64,000 bases of DNA from Stenotrophomonas maltophilia. Lineage in GTDB: Bacteria > Pseudomonadota > Gammaproteobacteria > Xanthomonadales > Xanthomonadaceae. Both the position numbers and the translations under genes were made by a program. This document shows, one piece after another, positions 24,997-33,415 of the stretch (position 1 is its first letter; each line of letters opens with the position of its first letter). The notes beneath the pieces are model-generated. The model worked only from the letters and a program-made list of their open reading frames with translations. It was not told the origin of the DNA and did no database searches. Location: positions 2,798,750-2,862,749 of the forward strand of contig NZ_CP033877.1 of NCBI RefSeq assembly GCF_006970445.1, in the 5' to 3' direction.

Positions 24997-25326
24997 CTAC
25001 TGCTGGGCATGCAGGTCCCAGGTGGCCAGGTAGTCCGGGTCGACCACGATCATGCCGCTGTTGCGCATGCGGTACTCACCGGGCTCGGCGGGCAGGTACT
25101 GGTCGAGCATCGGCGGCAGGTAGCGCTCGTGGCCATCACGCTCATCGGCCAGTACCACGCCCTCCACGGCGCTGATGCGCAACACCGTACCCGCGTACTG
25201 TTCCAGCCCCTGCACCTGGCCATCACCGCCATAGCGGGTCACGCCGACCAGCACCAGCTTGCCGATCATTTCCTCGACCTTGGCATCATCCAGGGTCGGC
25301 AGCATAGGAGTGAATTCGTCGTTCAT
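24997..25326 (-). CDS. Small hypothetical cytoplasmic protein
   Basis: This is a 109-residue acidic protein starting MNDEFTPMLPTLDD. It contains the strand-rich pattern IGKLVLVGVTRYGGDGQVQ, then LRISAVEGVVLADERDGHER and YLPPMLDQYLPAEPGEYR. This layout, with a small beta-barrel-like first half and a Pro-rich end, is seen in conserved hypothetical proteins of proteobacteria, but I cannot name a function. The start was chosen at the ATG after which the sequence becomes protein-like; the upstream extension reads as non-coding. Confidence 0.65.
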   Translation of the reverse strand: MNDEFTPMLPTLDDAKVEEMIGKLVLVGVTRYGGDGQVQGLEQYAGTVLRISAVEGVVLADERDGHERYLPPMLDQYLPAEPGEYRMRNSGMIVVDPDYLATWDLHAQQ

Positions 25327-25790
25327 CGGTGCACCTCCAAGGCCTGCAGGAACATCGTGGACAAGGCACCTTCCGCGCGCGGTGGTCACCGGCGGCATCG
25401 AAAGGAGCGCATTGAAAGCGGGTATCCAGGGCAATCGCAGCGCCGGCATTCGATGCCGGTTCCGCGAGGATGGGTGTGGGCAACTGGTGCGTACGGCGGC
25501 CATCCTTGCCGGCAGAGTGACCGTATCAGGCCAGGGTCAACACCACGCGTTGCATAGCGTGCAGGATGATGCGTGACAGCTGTGCTGTAGCGGCATGACA
25601 GCCTCCCGTTGAAGGTTACACGCGGGTGGAATGCTCCATTGAGGCCGATGCTGCCACCGGCAACGGAAGGGCGAAGTGAAGACTGCGCCGCAGTTTCTCT
25701 TCCCTGCCGTTTTCGTTCGGATCAATTGCGCTTAACCTCTGCTTCATCCGGCGAGCCCTAGGGTCAGCCTTCAACCTGCAAGGAACGCAC
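25327..25790. other. Intergenic region, 464 nt
   Basis: No convincing gene, RNA or repeat was found between the small hypothetical gene (leftward) and the exported protein gene (rightward). Short reading frames exist but have Arg/Pro/Ala-rich shadow composition. The right end, which includes an AT-richer TTTCGTTCGGATCAATTGCG stretch, is the likely promoter region for the rightward effector/immunity pair. Confidence 0.6.
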
Positions 25791-26408
25791 ATGCCCCGGT
25801 ACGCATTCATACGACCGTGGACCATCGCTTTGTCTGTGGCCACGCTCTGCGCCTGCGCACATGCCGCCGACCGCACGCCGACTTCTCAAGGAACCGACAC
25901 CATGGCCCCCTCCATATCCGAGACCGCCCCGCCTTCTCCGCTTGATGCCGAGCAGCTGTTGCTGCGCCTGCTGGACCTGATCAAGGCCACGACCTCCACC
26001 CGCGACCTGACCGTCGAACGCCTGTCTGCCGCAATGCAGGCACCGGCGCAGACCTTCGGCCCCGGGCACTTCGGCTACGGCGGCACGCTGACCCCGGAAT
26101 GGGGCTATGGCCTGGAAGTGAAGCGCGCCGGCGCAGCCGATGCACGCCTGGACCTGAACTTCATCGACACCAGCGCCGACCGCAGGGCCTCAGCCGCGGC
26201 CATCTGCAAGATCGACTTCAATCACGTCGCCTCGGCGCTGGAAGCGGCGGGTTTCAAGCGCGAGACGGTGCGCGGCGAACACGGCCGGGTGATCCATGAG
26301 CGCTTCAATCGACCGCAACTGAGCATCAAGGTCGACACGATGCCAGAGAACCCCAACACCGCCGGCGACGCCACGCATGCCTGCGTGCGTCTCGTGACCG
26401 TGCAGTAA
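25791..26408 (+). CDS. Exported protein, candidate immunity protein for the adjacent type IV effector
   Basis: This is a 205-residue protein with a signal peptide (TIALSVATLCACAHA). The Cys-containing end could be a lipobox (L-C-A-C) or a normal cleavage site. The mature part has a helical segment (AEQLLLRLLDLIKATTS), a Tyr/Gly-rich stretch (FGPGHFGYGGTLTPEWGYGL) and a C-terminal alpha/beta region. It is 12 nt upstream of the XVIPCD protein gene on the same strand. Xanthomonadales type IV effectors are commonly encoded beside a periplasmic immunity protein, so that role is inferred from context only. Confidence 0.68.
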   Translation: MPRYAFIRPWTIALSVATLCACAHAADRTPTSQGTDTMAPSISETAPPSPLDAEQLLLRLLDLIKATTSTRDLTVERLSAAMQAPAQTFGPGHFGYGGTLTPEWGYGLEVKRAGAADARLDLNFIDTSADRRASAAAICKIDFNHVASALEAAGFKRETVRGEHGRVIHERFNRPQLSIKVDTMPENPNTAGDATHACVRLVTVQ

Positions 26409-26420
26409 GGGGAGACATCC

Positions 26421-27866
26421 ATGACGACCCTTTCAGCAGAAACGGAACGCCTGCTGGGCGAATTCGCGGGCAAGACCGACGTCACCACCGACCAGGTCGA
26501 CAACCTGCGCCGGATCATCGTCGAGTCCCCGGTGCTGGCAAAACAGGTGGACGCTGCCATCGCGGCAGGCCACCTGAAGCACTTCGAACTGCAGCCGGCG
26601 GATACCAGCGCGGGCGGCACCTACCTTGGGGATACGAAGGCGATCGCGCTGCCCGCATCGGCGCTGACCACGCCCGCCGCGCCGGACAAGCTGGATGCGG
26701 CAGACCTGACCTTCGTGCTGGGCCACGAGATCCAGCATGGGTTCAATCACGCCGAGACCACGCGTGCCCTGGAGCAGTTCGACGACGATCTGATGGAGGT
26801 TGCCGGTCGCCCCACCGGTCATGACTACACCGAGGCGATCGGCACCCTGTTGGCCGCCAACCGGCGCGATGAGGCCTCGGCCAACATCGAGGGCTGGAAC
26901 GCCCTGGCAAGCCGGGTCCAGACTGCGAAACCGGACGCCACGCTGGGGGACCTGTACGACGCCAGCACACGCTCGAAACAGTTCGTGAGCCTGCAGCCGG
27001 GTCCGCCGATCACCTATGCCGCGCATCCCGACCTGACGCTCAACGATGATCTGAGCATGACCGCCACGGCGGCCAACATCGAAGGCATGGGCAAGCACTA
27101 CTACGACGAGGGCGTGAGCTCACAACTGGGCCACAACAGCAATTCGGATTACCAGAACTACTACGGTGCCTACGCCATCAGCCTCGCCTGCCAGTACGAG
27201 GCGGTCAATCCGGCGCCGGACGGCATCAGCCGGATGGAGGTCAACATGCAGAAGCTGGGCCTGCAGGAAAGCCTGCTGGAGCAGAACGGCCTGGACTTCG
27301 GCGAGGCTTCGCCCCCGCGCCAACCCTACTTCGACACCAGCACTTCACCGTCCACGCTGCACTACTTCGATCACACCGTCGATACGCACGTCCACCTGCC
27401 GATCACTGCGAAGCCCCCCGTCAACACGCCGCTACAGCCGATGGGTGCCGACATCCCGGTTTCGCTTGTGGAAGCGCGTGACCGTTTCCTGCATGAGCAG
27501 ATCCGCGGCAAGGTTGCAGAACTGGATGCCGCCAACGGGCGCAGCTTCGATGCGTCCAGCGAACGCCTGAGTGCCAGCCTGCTGGTGCTGGCCCGCGAGA
27601 ACGGGCTGGACCGGGTGGACCACGTGGTGCTCAGCCGGCAGACGGAGGGTGCGGGTGCTGCGCAGAACATCTTCGTGGTGAAAGGGGCGCTGGATGATCC
27701 GTCCTCGCTGCGCGCACACTCGCCCACCGCAGAAGCGGCGCAGCGCCCTGTGCAGGAAAGCCTGGACAGTCTGGCCGTGGTCAACCAGCGGCAGGCCGAG
27801 CAGGCCTCGCAGGAACAGACCCGCACCCAGGTGCAGGAACAGCAGCGCAGCGCGTTGTCGCACTGA
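26421..27866 (+). CDS. Putative antibacterial type IV secretion effector: HExxH domain plus XVIPCD
   Basis: This is a 481-residue protein without a signal peptide. His102, Glu103 and His106 lie in FVLGHEIQHGFNH, with a downstream NRRDEASANIEGWNAL segment (Glu151) that could give a third ligand as in gluzincin proteases. The C-terminus from about 345 (SVEARD... ERLSASLLVLARENGLDRVD, HVVLSRQTE, NIFVVKGALDDP, then a Gln-rich tail) matches the XVIPCD secretion signal that binds VirD4. The known role of such proteins is delivery into rival bacteria. Activity on peptidoglycan or protein is inferred. The exported protein just upstream is the candidate immunity protein. Confidence 0.85.
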   Translation: MTTLSAETERLLGEFAGKTDVTTDQVDNLRRIIVESPVLAKQVDAAIAAGHLKHFELQPADTSAGGTYLGDTKAIALPASALTTPAAPDKLDAADLTFVLGHEIQHGFNHAETTRALEQFDDDLMEVAGRPTGHDYTEAIGTLLAANRRDEASANIEGWNALASRVQTAKPDATLGDLYDASTRSKQFVSLQPGPPITYAAHPDLTLNDDLSMTATAANIEGMGKHYYDEGVSSQLGHNSNSDYQNYYGAYAISLACQYEAVNPAPDGISRMEVNMQKLGLQESLLEQNGLDFGEASPPRQPYFDTSTSPSTLHYFDHTVDTHVHLPITAKPPVNTPLQPMGADIPVSLVEARDRFLHEQIRGKVAELDAANGRSFDASSERLSASLLVLARENGLDRVDHVVLSRQTEGAGAAQNIFVVKGALDDPSSLRAHSPTAEAAQRPVQESLDSLAVVNQRQAEQASQEQTRTQVQEQQRSALSH

Positions 27867-27938
27867 GGGGGCAGATGGCAGGGAGCCGCCGCGGCATCGC
27901 CCGGCGCTCCCGTCCCGGCAGCACGCTAGAATGCGTCC

Positions 27939-28715
27939 ATGCGCACCGTACATGCCCTCCGCTACATCACCCCGTTACGGGAAGGCGGCTCCCTGCCCGC
28001 CGTGGTCGAGACCGACGACGACGGCATGGCCGTGCTGAAATTCCGTGGCGCTGGCCAGGGTCCGAAGGCGTTGATCGCCGAGCTGATCGCCGGCGAGATG
28101 GCACGCACGCTGGGCCTGCCGATTCCGGAAATCCTGTTCGTCGAGCTGGATCGCGAGTTCGCCCGCACCGAGCCTGACCCGGAGATCCAGGAGCTGATCC
28201 GCGCCAGCGAGGGCCTGAACCTGGGCCTGGACTACCTGCCCGGTGCGATCAATTACGATCCGGCAGCGATGCCGGTGGATGCCGACCTGGCCTCGCGCAT
28301 CGTCTGGTTCGATGCATTCACCAGCAATGTCGATCGCACCACCCGCAACCCCAACCTGATGGTATGGCACCGCAAGCTGTACCTGATCGACCATGGCGCG
28401 GCGATGTATTTCCACCACGACTGGGCCAACGCCGGCGATGCCTGCGAAAAGCCGTTCGTGCTGATCCGCGACCACGTGCTGCTGTCGTTCGCCAGCCGCA
28501 TCGCCGAGGTCGATGCCGAGCTGGCCGCCCGCCTGACCGATGCCGAGATCGAGCGCATCGTCGGCCTGGTGCCGGACAGCTGGCTGGTCAACGAGCCGGC
28601 GTTCGACAGCCCACAGGCCTATCGCCAGGGCTATATCAACTATCTCAAGCACCGCCTGAAAGTGCGTGCGGTGTTCGTGCAGGAGGCCATCCGTGCCCAC
28701 GCTGCACACGTATGA
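27939..28715 (+). CDS. HipA-like kinase domain protein
   Basis: This is a 258-residue protein resembling the HipA C-terminal kinase domain. LIAELIAGEMARTLGLPIP fits the helix after the ATP-binding lobe, NVDRTTRNPNLMVW fits the catalytic Asp-x-x-x-x-N loop, and LYLIDHGAAMYFHH fits the DFG-like metal Asp. The N-terminal HipA cap domain and a HipB antitoxin are absent, so this is a short stand-alone member. It overlaps a DUF3037 gene by 23 nt, a pairing I have seen for this family. Substrate and whether it is toxic are unknown. Confidence 0.82.
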   Translation: MRTVHALRYITPLREGGSLPAVVETDDDGMAVLKFRGAGQGPKALIAELIAGEMARTLGLPIPEILFVELDREFARTEPDPEIQELIRASEGLNLGLDYLPGAINYDPAAMPVDADLASRIVWFDAFTSNVDRTTRNPNLMVWHRKLYLIDHGAAMYFHHDWANAGDACEKPFVLIRDHVLLSFASRIAEVDAELAARLTDAEIERIVGLVPDSWLVNEPAFDSPQAYRQGYINYLKHRLKVRAVFVQEAIRAHAAHV

Positions 28716-29085
28716 CTATGCGGTCATCCGCGTCGTGCCGCGGGTGGAACGCGAGGAATTCATCAACGTCGGGGTGATCGTCTCCTGCCCTGGCGCGCGC
28801 CATCTGGAAGCGGCCATCGAGATCGATCCGGCACGCCTGCACGCGTTCGCTCCAGCGCTTGATCAGGATGCGTTGCAACCGTGGCTGGATGCGATCGTGG
28901 CCATCTGCCGTGGTGACGCCAGCGCCGGACCGATCGCACAGCTGCCCGCGCGCGCCCGCTTCCACTTCCTTACCGCCAAGCGCAGTTCGGTTGTGCAGAT
29001 GTCGAGCACGCATGTCGGCCGCACCGCCGATCCTGCGGGCGTGGTGGAACACCTGATGACGAAGATGGTGCGCGTGCCGGAATGA
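28693..29085 (+). CDS. DUF3037 family protein
   Basis: This is a 130-residue protein starting at GTG, with AGGAGG 6 nt upstream inside the HipA-like gene. The opening YDYAVIRVVPRVEREEFINV and the following GVIVSC are the family signature of DUF3037. The remainder is alpha/beta with a late FHFLTAKRSSVVQMSSTHVG. The overlap means the two proteins are made from one message and probably act together. Molecular role is unknown. Confidence 0.8.
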   Translation: MPTLHTYDYAVIRVVPRVEREEFINVGVIVSCPGARHLEAAIEIDPARLHAFAPALDQDALQPWLDAIVAICRGDASAGPIAQLPARARFHFLTAKRSSVVQMSSTHVGRTADPAGVVEHLMTKMVRVPE

Positions 29086-29110
29086 CAAGGCTGCGTCCGC
29101 CGCATCGGCG

Positions 29111-29620
29111 CTAGGGACTCTGGCGAAACACCTCAACCGTTACATTGAATGCCTCGATGCGATGCCATTCGCTCCGCGCGTGCGGCAGGGATTCCACGCC
29201 CATGCCGATCTGGTACCTCACCGCGTCCGGACCTTCGCGCCAGTAATAGGGTTCACCGCTGCTCCAACCACAGCAGACGTAACGCAACGCAGGCAGGCCG
29301 AACGTTGCGTGCAGGAAGGCTTCGACCTTCGCTGCCCCGGCACCCGCAACCCGATAGTGGGCTTCCATCGGCTTGATGTAGGACGCATCGTCCTGACTGC
29401 AGCCGATGTATTCCAGTCCTTCGGGTTTGCGTCCCATTGCCTGCAGGAAGTCCTGGCAGACCGCGTCAGGTCGGGCCAGGCCGTCGGCACGGCCATGCGC
29501 CTCCCACTCCGCCAGTGCCTGTGCTGGATTTTCGGCAGCCAGCAAACCGGTGGTGAACAGCAATGCAGGCAGTACCGGCAGCATGAAACGCGCGAGACGT
29601 TCCGGCCATGGAGGCGACAT
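29111..29620 (-). CDS. Exported protein, possibly DUF4952
   Basis: This is a 169-residue protein with a signal peptide (MLPVLPALLFTTGLLA). The mature part has GLEYIGCSQ, an EAHYRVAGAGAAKVEAFL helix and RYVCCGWSS, a Cys pattern I associate with DUF4952. Its C-terminus is FNVTVEVFRQSP. Location would be periplasmic and the function is unknown. It sits between the DUF3037 gene (convergent) and a LysR gene. A second ATG at 29584 is an alternative start. Confidence 0.65.
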   Translation of the reverse strand: MSPPWPERLARFMLPVLPALLFTTGLLAAENPAQALAEWEAHGRADGLARPDAVCQDFLQAMGRKPEGLEYIGCSQDDASYIKPMEAHYRVAGAGAAKVEAFLHATFGLPALRYVCCGWSSGEPYYWREGPDAVRYQIGMGVESLPHARSEWHRIEAFNVTVEVFRQSP

Positions 29621-29671
29621 GAGGATGCGATCCTTCGCGGTAGATGGAAACCATGCTAACCGATGGTCGCG

Positions 29672-30577
29672 CTATCGCCGGGCCATGGTCTGTTCGTTGA
29701 ACCACGCCACACAGAAGTCCAGGAAACTGCGCAGCTTGGGCGTCAGCTGGCGGTCGCGGGGATACACCAGGTTGATCCACGTCGACACCGGCACGTAGTC
29801 CGGCAGCACTTCCACCAGTTCGCCACGCGCCAGCGCGGCGGCGAGCATTTCATGGGGCTGCAGGATCAATCCCAGCCCACCGACAGCCGCCGTCAGCAGC
29901 GGCTCGGCCTGGTTGACCATGAAGCGGCTGGACACCGGCACGGTCAGCACGCTGCCGCCGACATCGCGGAAGCTCCAGCGCGTGCGGATGATCGAATGCG
30001 CGAAGCCCAGGCACTCGTGCCGACTCAGATCGGCCGGATGGACAATGGCCGGGCGCGCCGCCAGGTATGCCGGCGATGCGCACAGCACCAGCGGATACGG
30101 CCCCAGGCGTCGCGCCACCAGCCCACTGTCGGCCAGATCACCGGTGCGGAACACCAGATCAAAGCCGTCCTCAACGATGTCCACCAGGCTGTTGGACAGG
30201 TTCAGATCAACCTGCACGTCCGGGTACTGCTGCAGGTAGGCCACCACCGCCGGCCCCAGTGCATGCACGCCGAAGGTGACCGGCGCACTGATGCGCAGGC
30301 GCCCCATCGGCCGTCCGCGCGCCACTTCGGCCAGCTGCTCGGCACCTTCCACTTCCTCCAGGATCACCCGTGCCCGGGCCAGATAGGCCTGGCCGAAGTC
30401 GGTCAGGCTCTGCTTGCGCGTGGTGCGGTTGAGCAGGCGCACGCCCAGGTGGTGTTCCAGCGACTGCACGTGTTTGCCGACCAGCTGCGGCGACAGGTCC
30501 AGCGCATCGGCGGCAGCAGCGAAGGAGCCGACCTCGGCCACTTTGACGAAGGTACGCAGGGGGACGATCAGGTCCAT
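29672..30577 (-). CDS. LysR family transcriptional regulator
   Basis: This is a 301-residue protein. The N-terminal helix-turn-helix is MDLIVPLRTFVKVAEVGSF followed by LDLSPQLVGKHVQSLEHHLG, typical of the DsdC/AaeR-like branch, and the rest is a substrate-binding domain starting at GRLRISAPVTFGVHAL. It is divergent from a zinc-independent alcohol dehydrogenase/quinone oxidoreductase-like gene and is the likely controller of it. A near-palindrome covers its start region. Confidence 0.88.
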   Translation of the reverse strand: MDLIVPLRTFVKVAEVGSFAAAADALDLSPQLVGKHVQSLEHHLGVRLLNRTTRKQSLTDFGQAYLARARVILEEVEGAEQLAEVARGRPMGRLRISAPVTFGVHALGPAVVAYLQQYPDVQVDLNLSNSLVDIVEDGFDLVFRTGDLADSGLVARRLGPYPLVLCASPAYLAARPAIVHPADLSRHECLGFAHSIIRTRWSFRDVGGSVLTVPVSSRFMVNQAEPLLTAAVGGLGLILQPHEMLAAALARGELVEVLPDYVPVSTWINLVYPRDRQLTPKLRSFLDFCVAWFNEQTMARR

Positions 30578-30597
30578 TGCAAACAATTGGTTTTCAA
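30577..30597. promoter_or_regulatory. Near-palindrome at LysR start, possible autoregulatory site
   Basis: TTGCAAACAATTGGTTTTCAA is an imperfect palindrome with a CAATTG centre that begins at the LysR start codon, in the divergent promoter region shared with the oxidoreductase gene. Confidence 0.4.
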
Positions 30598-30695
30598 TGA
30601 AACGCCAGATTACCCCTTATTCTGGAGGCAGGCCACGCGCACAGTAGCCCTCACCTTTCCGCCGGCCCCAGCGCCGGCCTTGCCCAGGAGCCCCC

Positions 30696-31685
30696 ATGAG
30701 CCAGGTTGTCCGCATCCACGAATATGGCAGCGCCGATGTGCTGCGCATCGACGATATCGACGTTCCCGCCCCCGCCGCCGACGAGGTCCAGATCCGGGTC
30801 AAGGCCATCGGCCTGAACCGTGCCGAGGTGATGTTCCGCAACGGCGCCTATCTGCAGGAGGCGCAGTTCCCCAGCCGGCTGGGCTACGAAGCGGCCGGCG
30901 TGGTCGAGGCGGTCGGCAGTGCGGTGAGCGGATTCGCTGCTGGCGATGCGGTGAGCGTGGTGCCGCCGCTGGATATCGCCCGCTGGGGCACTTATGGCGA
31001 GCTGGCCAACGTGCCGGCACGACTGGTGGTCAAGCACCCGCAGGCGCTGGACTTCGAAATGGCGGCCGCGGTGTGGATGCAGTACGTCACCGCCTGGGGC
31101 GCACTGCTGGAACAGGCGCAGCTGGCCGCCGGGGATTTCGTCATCATCACCGCTGCCAGCAGCAGCGTCGGCCTGGCCGCGATCCAGATCGCCAATGCTG
31201 TGGGTGCCACGCCGATTGCGGTGACCCGAGGCCCGGGCAAGCGCCAGGCCTTGCTCGATGCCGGTGCCGCCCATGTCATCGCCACCCAGGAGCAGGACCT
31301 GGCAGCCGAAGTGGCGCGCATCACCGGCGGTGCCGGTGCCCGCGTGGTGTTCGACCCGATCGGTGGTCCGCAGTTCGTGCCACTGACCGAGGCGATGGCC
31401 CGTGGCGGCATCCTGCTGGAGTACGGTGCGCTGAGCAGCGAGCCCACCCCGTTCCCGTTGTTCAACGTGCTGGGCAAGTCGCTGACGCTGAAAGGCTACC
31501 TGTACTCGGAAATCGTCTCCGACGATGCCGCGCTGGCACGTGCCAAGGCGTTCATCGTCGACGGCCTGGACAAGGGCACGCTGGCGCCGAAGATCGCGAA
31601 GGTGTTTCCGTTCGCGCAGATCCAGGAGGCACACCGCTACCTGGAATCAAACGAGCAGATCGGCAAGGTCGTGGTAACACTGTAA
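30696..31685 (+). CDS. Medium-chain NAD(P)-dependent alcohol dehydrogenase / quinone oxidoreductase-like
   Basis: This is a 329-residue protein of the MDR superfamily. The N-terminal GroES-like part has IGLNRAEVMFRNGAYLQEAQ, and the cofactor domain has ITAASSSVGLAAIQIANAVG, the AxxSxVGxxAIQ dinucleotide signature of the quinone-oxidoreductase branch. No zinc Cys cluster is visible, as expected for this branch. Substrate is unknown, probably an alpha,beta-unsaturated carbonyl or a quinone. It is divergent from a LysR gene. Confidence 0.88.
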   Translation: MSQVVRIHEYGSADVLRIDDIDVPAPAADEVQIRVKAIGLNRAEVMFRNGAYLQEAQFPSRLGYEAAGVVEAVGSAVSGFAAGDAVSVVPPLDIARWGTYGELANVPARLVVKHPQALDFEMAAAVWMQYVTAWGALLEQAQLAAGDFVIITAASSSVGLAAIQIANAVGATPIAVTRGPGKRQALLDAGAAHVIATQEQDLAAEVARITGGAGARVVFDPIGGPQFVPLTEAMARGGILLEYGALSSEPTPFPLFNVLGKSLTLKGYLYSEIVSDDAALARAKAFIVDGLDKGTLAPKIAKVFPFAQIQEAHRYLESNEQIGKVVVTL

Positions 31686-31694
31686 CCACCTTGC

Positions 31695-31731
31695 CGGCAG
31701 CGACGGACCCACAGCGGGTACGTCGCTGCCG
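31695..31731. terminator. Long hairpin between convergent genes
   Basis: CGGCAGCGACG pairs over 11 bp with CGTCGCTGCCG, and the loop contains a further ACCC/GGGT pairing. It lies between the ends of the oxidoreductase gene and the convergent effector gene, so it probably serves as a bidirectional terminator. Confidence 0.55.
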
Positions 31732-31736
31732 CAGGC

Positions 31737-33368
31737 TCAAGCCATTGATGGCCCGCGGTTCTCATGCTGGCGGCTGTCGAGGGCGATCTGCTGTTCGCGC
31801 TGCCGGTTGTCGGTCGACAGATCGTTCACCGTGTCGTCCATCGAGCGCGCGGGCTGCGCCGTATCCACGCTGGCGCGCTCGCCGGGAATCAACCCGGCGA
31901 CCCACAGGCGATCTCCGGCCATCATCACCCGGTCGACGCGCGCGGCATCATCGATGCCATTGCGCTTTGACTCCAGCACTGCCTGCATGACGTGCTCGTC
32001 GCCGATGGTGCCAGGTGCCCCCTGGCGGATGCGCTCGAACAGCGCGGCGTCCCTGGGCGACAGCGATTCCACGCCATTGGGCTGCGGAGCGGGTTCCGGC
32101 GTGGCCGGACCAGCGACCGGTGGATTTGCCGCCGCCTGCTGCCGCGCCTGCACCTGCTCCGGCTGGAACTCCGCCCGCGTATAGGGCGGACGCTGCGGCG
32201 GCCAGTTCTCCGCACGGTCGAACTCGGTGGTCGGCGCATGCTCACGTGCGACGGCGGCATCATTCAACTGCAGGCGCGCATCCGCGTCGATGACGCCGCC
32301 GGGGCGCAGCGGCAGGCCATAGTCCTGCTGGAAGTTGCGCATGGCCGCCTGCATGCCGGTATCAAACGTGCGCGCATCGCGCTCGGCACGTGGGTTCGGT
32401 TCGGTCAGGTACCCCAACGCCTCCAGCTGCCGGCGCATTTCGAACACCGGCTCGCCCTTCTCACCGGGCCCAAGGTTGCCGTCGGCCAGCGGGCCGGTCA
32501 GGTCGGTCACCGTCCGGCGCTTGAAGTCCGGATCGACCGCCAGCGTGTCGCTGCGCATGCGTTCCAGCAGCGCATCGTCGATGCGGCCATTGGCCGGGCT
32601 GATTCCCCGCTCGGTCTGGAAGCGGCGCACGGCCTGCTCTGTGGAGGCGCCAAAATCACCGTCGGGCTTGATCGCGGCATTGGCGTTGTTGCGGACGTCC
32701 AACCGCTGCAGGTACTGCTGCGCTTCCAGCACCTGCTGGTTGGCGTCCCCCCGGTGCAGATCCATCGCCCCGGCGGGCGCCTGGAAAGTCGGCACCGGCA
32801 TCTGGAAGCCTGGTTGCTGCACACGCTGGACCAGGCCGGCAACCTGGGATTCCCATCCAGTGGCCAGTGTGGCGATGGCGTCCGGATACGGACTGCCGTT
32901 GTTCAGCTCACCGCCATTGACCGAGGCCCGCGCCTGCCGGTAGTCGGCATGGTTGGCGTTGACGTTGTCGGACAGCCGCGCACCGAACATGCCATCGCGC
33001 ATCCCCACCACCAGCACCTTGGTGGCGATCTCCGCCTGCGCGGCCCGTTCCGGATGCTCGACCAGCTCGCGCCCCATCCCCAGCGCCTCGCCCAGCCGCT
33101 CGTAGTTGTTGACGTGGGTGAGGTGGGCAAAGCCCCGGCCGAAATACTCCTCGCCGCCGAAGTAGCGCAGATCCACCGCCTGCTTCCTGCCCCAGTCTTC
33201 CTCGGGCGCGGCGAAATCACGCGACTCGTGCTGCGCCGTGGCCAGCACATAGGCAATCTGCCGATGGTCGGTAATGCCGTTGTCGATGCAGGTACGCACG
33301 ATCATCTCGACGGACTGGTCCCGGGTCAGGCCGAAGCCCACCCCACCTTTTCCATAGCCTTCGCTCAT
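31737..33368 (-). CDS. Putative antibacterial type IV secretion effector: GH19-like / peptidoglycan-binding / XVIPCD
   Basis: This is a 543-residue protein. Residues 1-150 resemble GH19 lysozyme/chitinase-like hydrolases: YVLATAQHES with Glu48 as candidate acid, then YFGRGFAHLTHVNNY. Two peptidoglycan-binding repeats follow (about 210-270 and 305-370, each with a ..FQ...GL/GI pattern). The C-terminus from about 438 (SPRDAALFERIRQG ... DRLWVAGLIPGERASVDTAQP ... NRQREQQIALDSRQ) fits XVIPCD. The same architecture is known for XAC2609 of Xanthomonas citri, a peptidoglycan hydrolase. The gene just upstream in the operon resembles its known inhibitor, which supports the call. Confidence 0.9.
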   Translation of the reverse strand: MSEGYGKGGVGFGLTRDQSVEMIVRTCIDNGITDHRQIAYVLATAQHESRDFAAPEEDWGRKQAVDLRYFGGEEYFGRGFAHLTHVNNYERLGEALGMGRELVEHPERAAQAEIATKVLVVGMRDGMFGARLSDNVNANHADYRQARASVNGGELNNGSPYPDAIATLATGWESQVAGLVQRVQQPGFQMPVPTFQAPAGAMDLHRGDANQQVLEAQQYLQRLDVRNNANAAIKPDGDFGASTEQAVRRFQTERGISPANGRIDDALLERMRSDTLAVDPDFKRRTVTDLTGPLADGNLGPGEKGEPVFEMRRQLEALGYLTEPNPRAERDARTFDTGMQAAMRNFQQDYGLPLRPGGVIDADARLQLNDAAVAREHAPTTEFDRAENWPPQRPPYTRAEFQPEQVQARQQAAANPPVAGPATPEPAPQPNGVESLSPRDAALFERIRQGAPGTIGDEHVMQAVLESKRNGIDDAARVDRVMMAGDRLWVAGLIPGERASVDTAQPARSMDDTVNDLSTDNRQREQQIALDSRQHENRGPSMA

Positions 33369-33415
33369 CCTTCAGCTCTCCAGTTCCGGAACGCATCCGT
33401 TCGTCGGGGGAAGAC

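Noticed and set aside
25616..26069. Minus-strand frames across the 25.6-26.0 kb region
   Set aside because: Shadow-like composition, no ribosome-binding site, and overlap with the exported protein gene.
29663..31990. 775-residue plus-strand frame covering the LysR gene and the oxidoreductase
   Set aside because: Composite of antisense and out-of-frame shadows; both real genes have clear domains.
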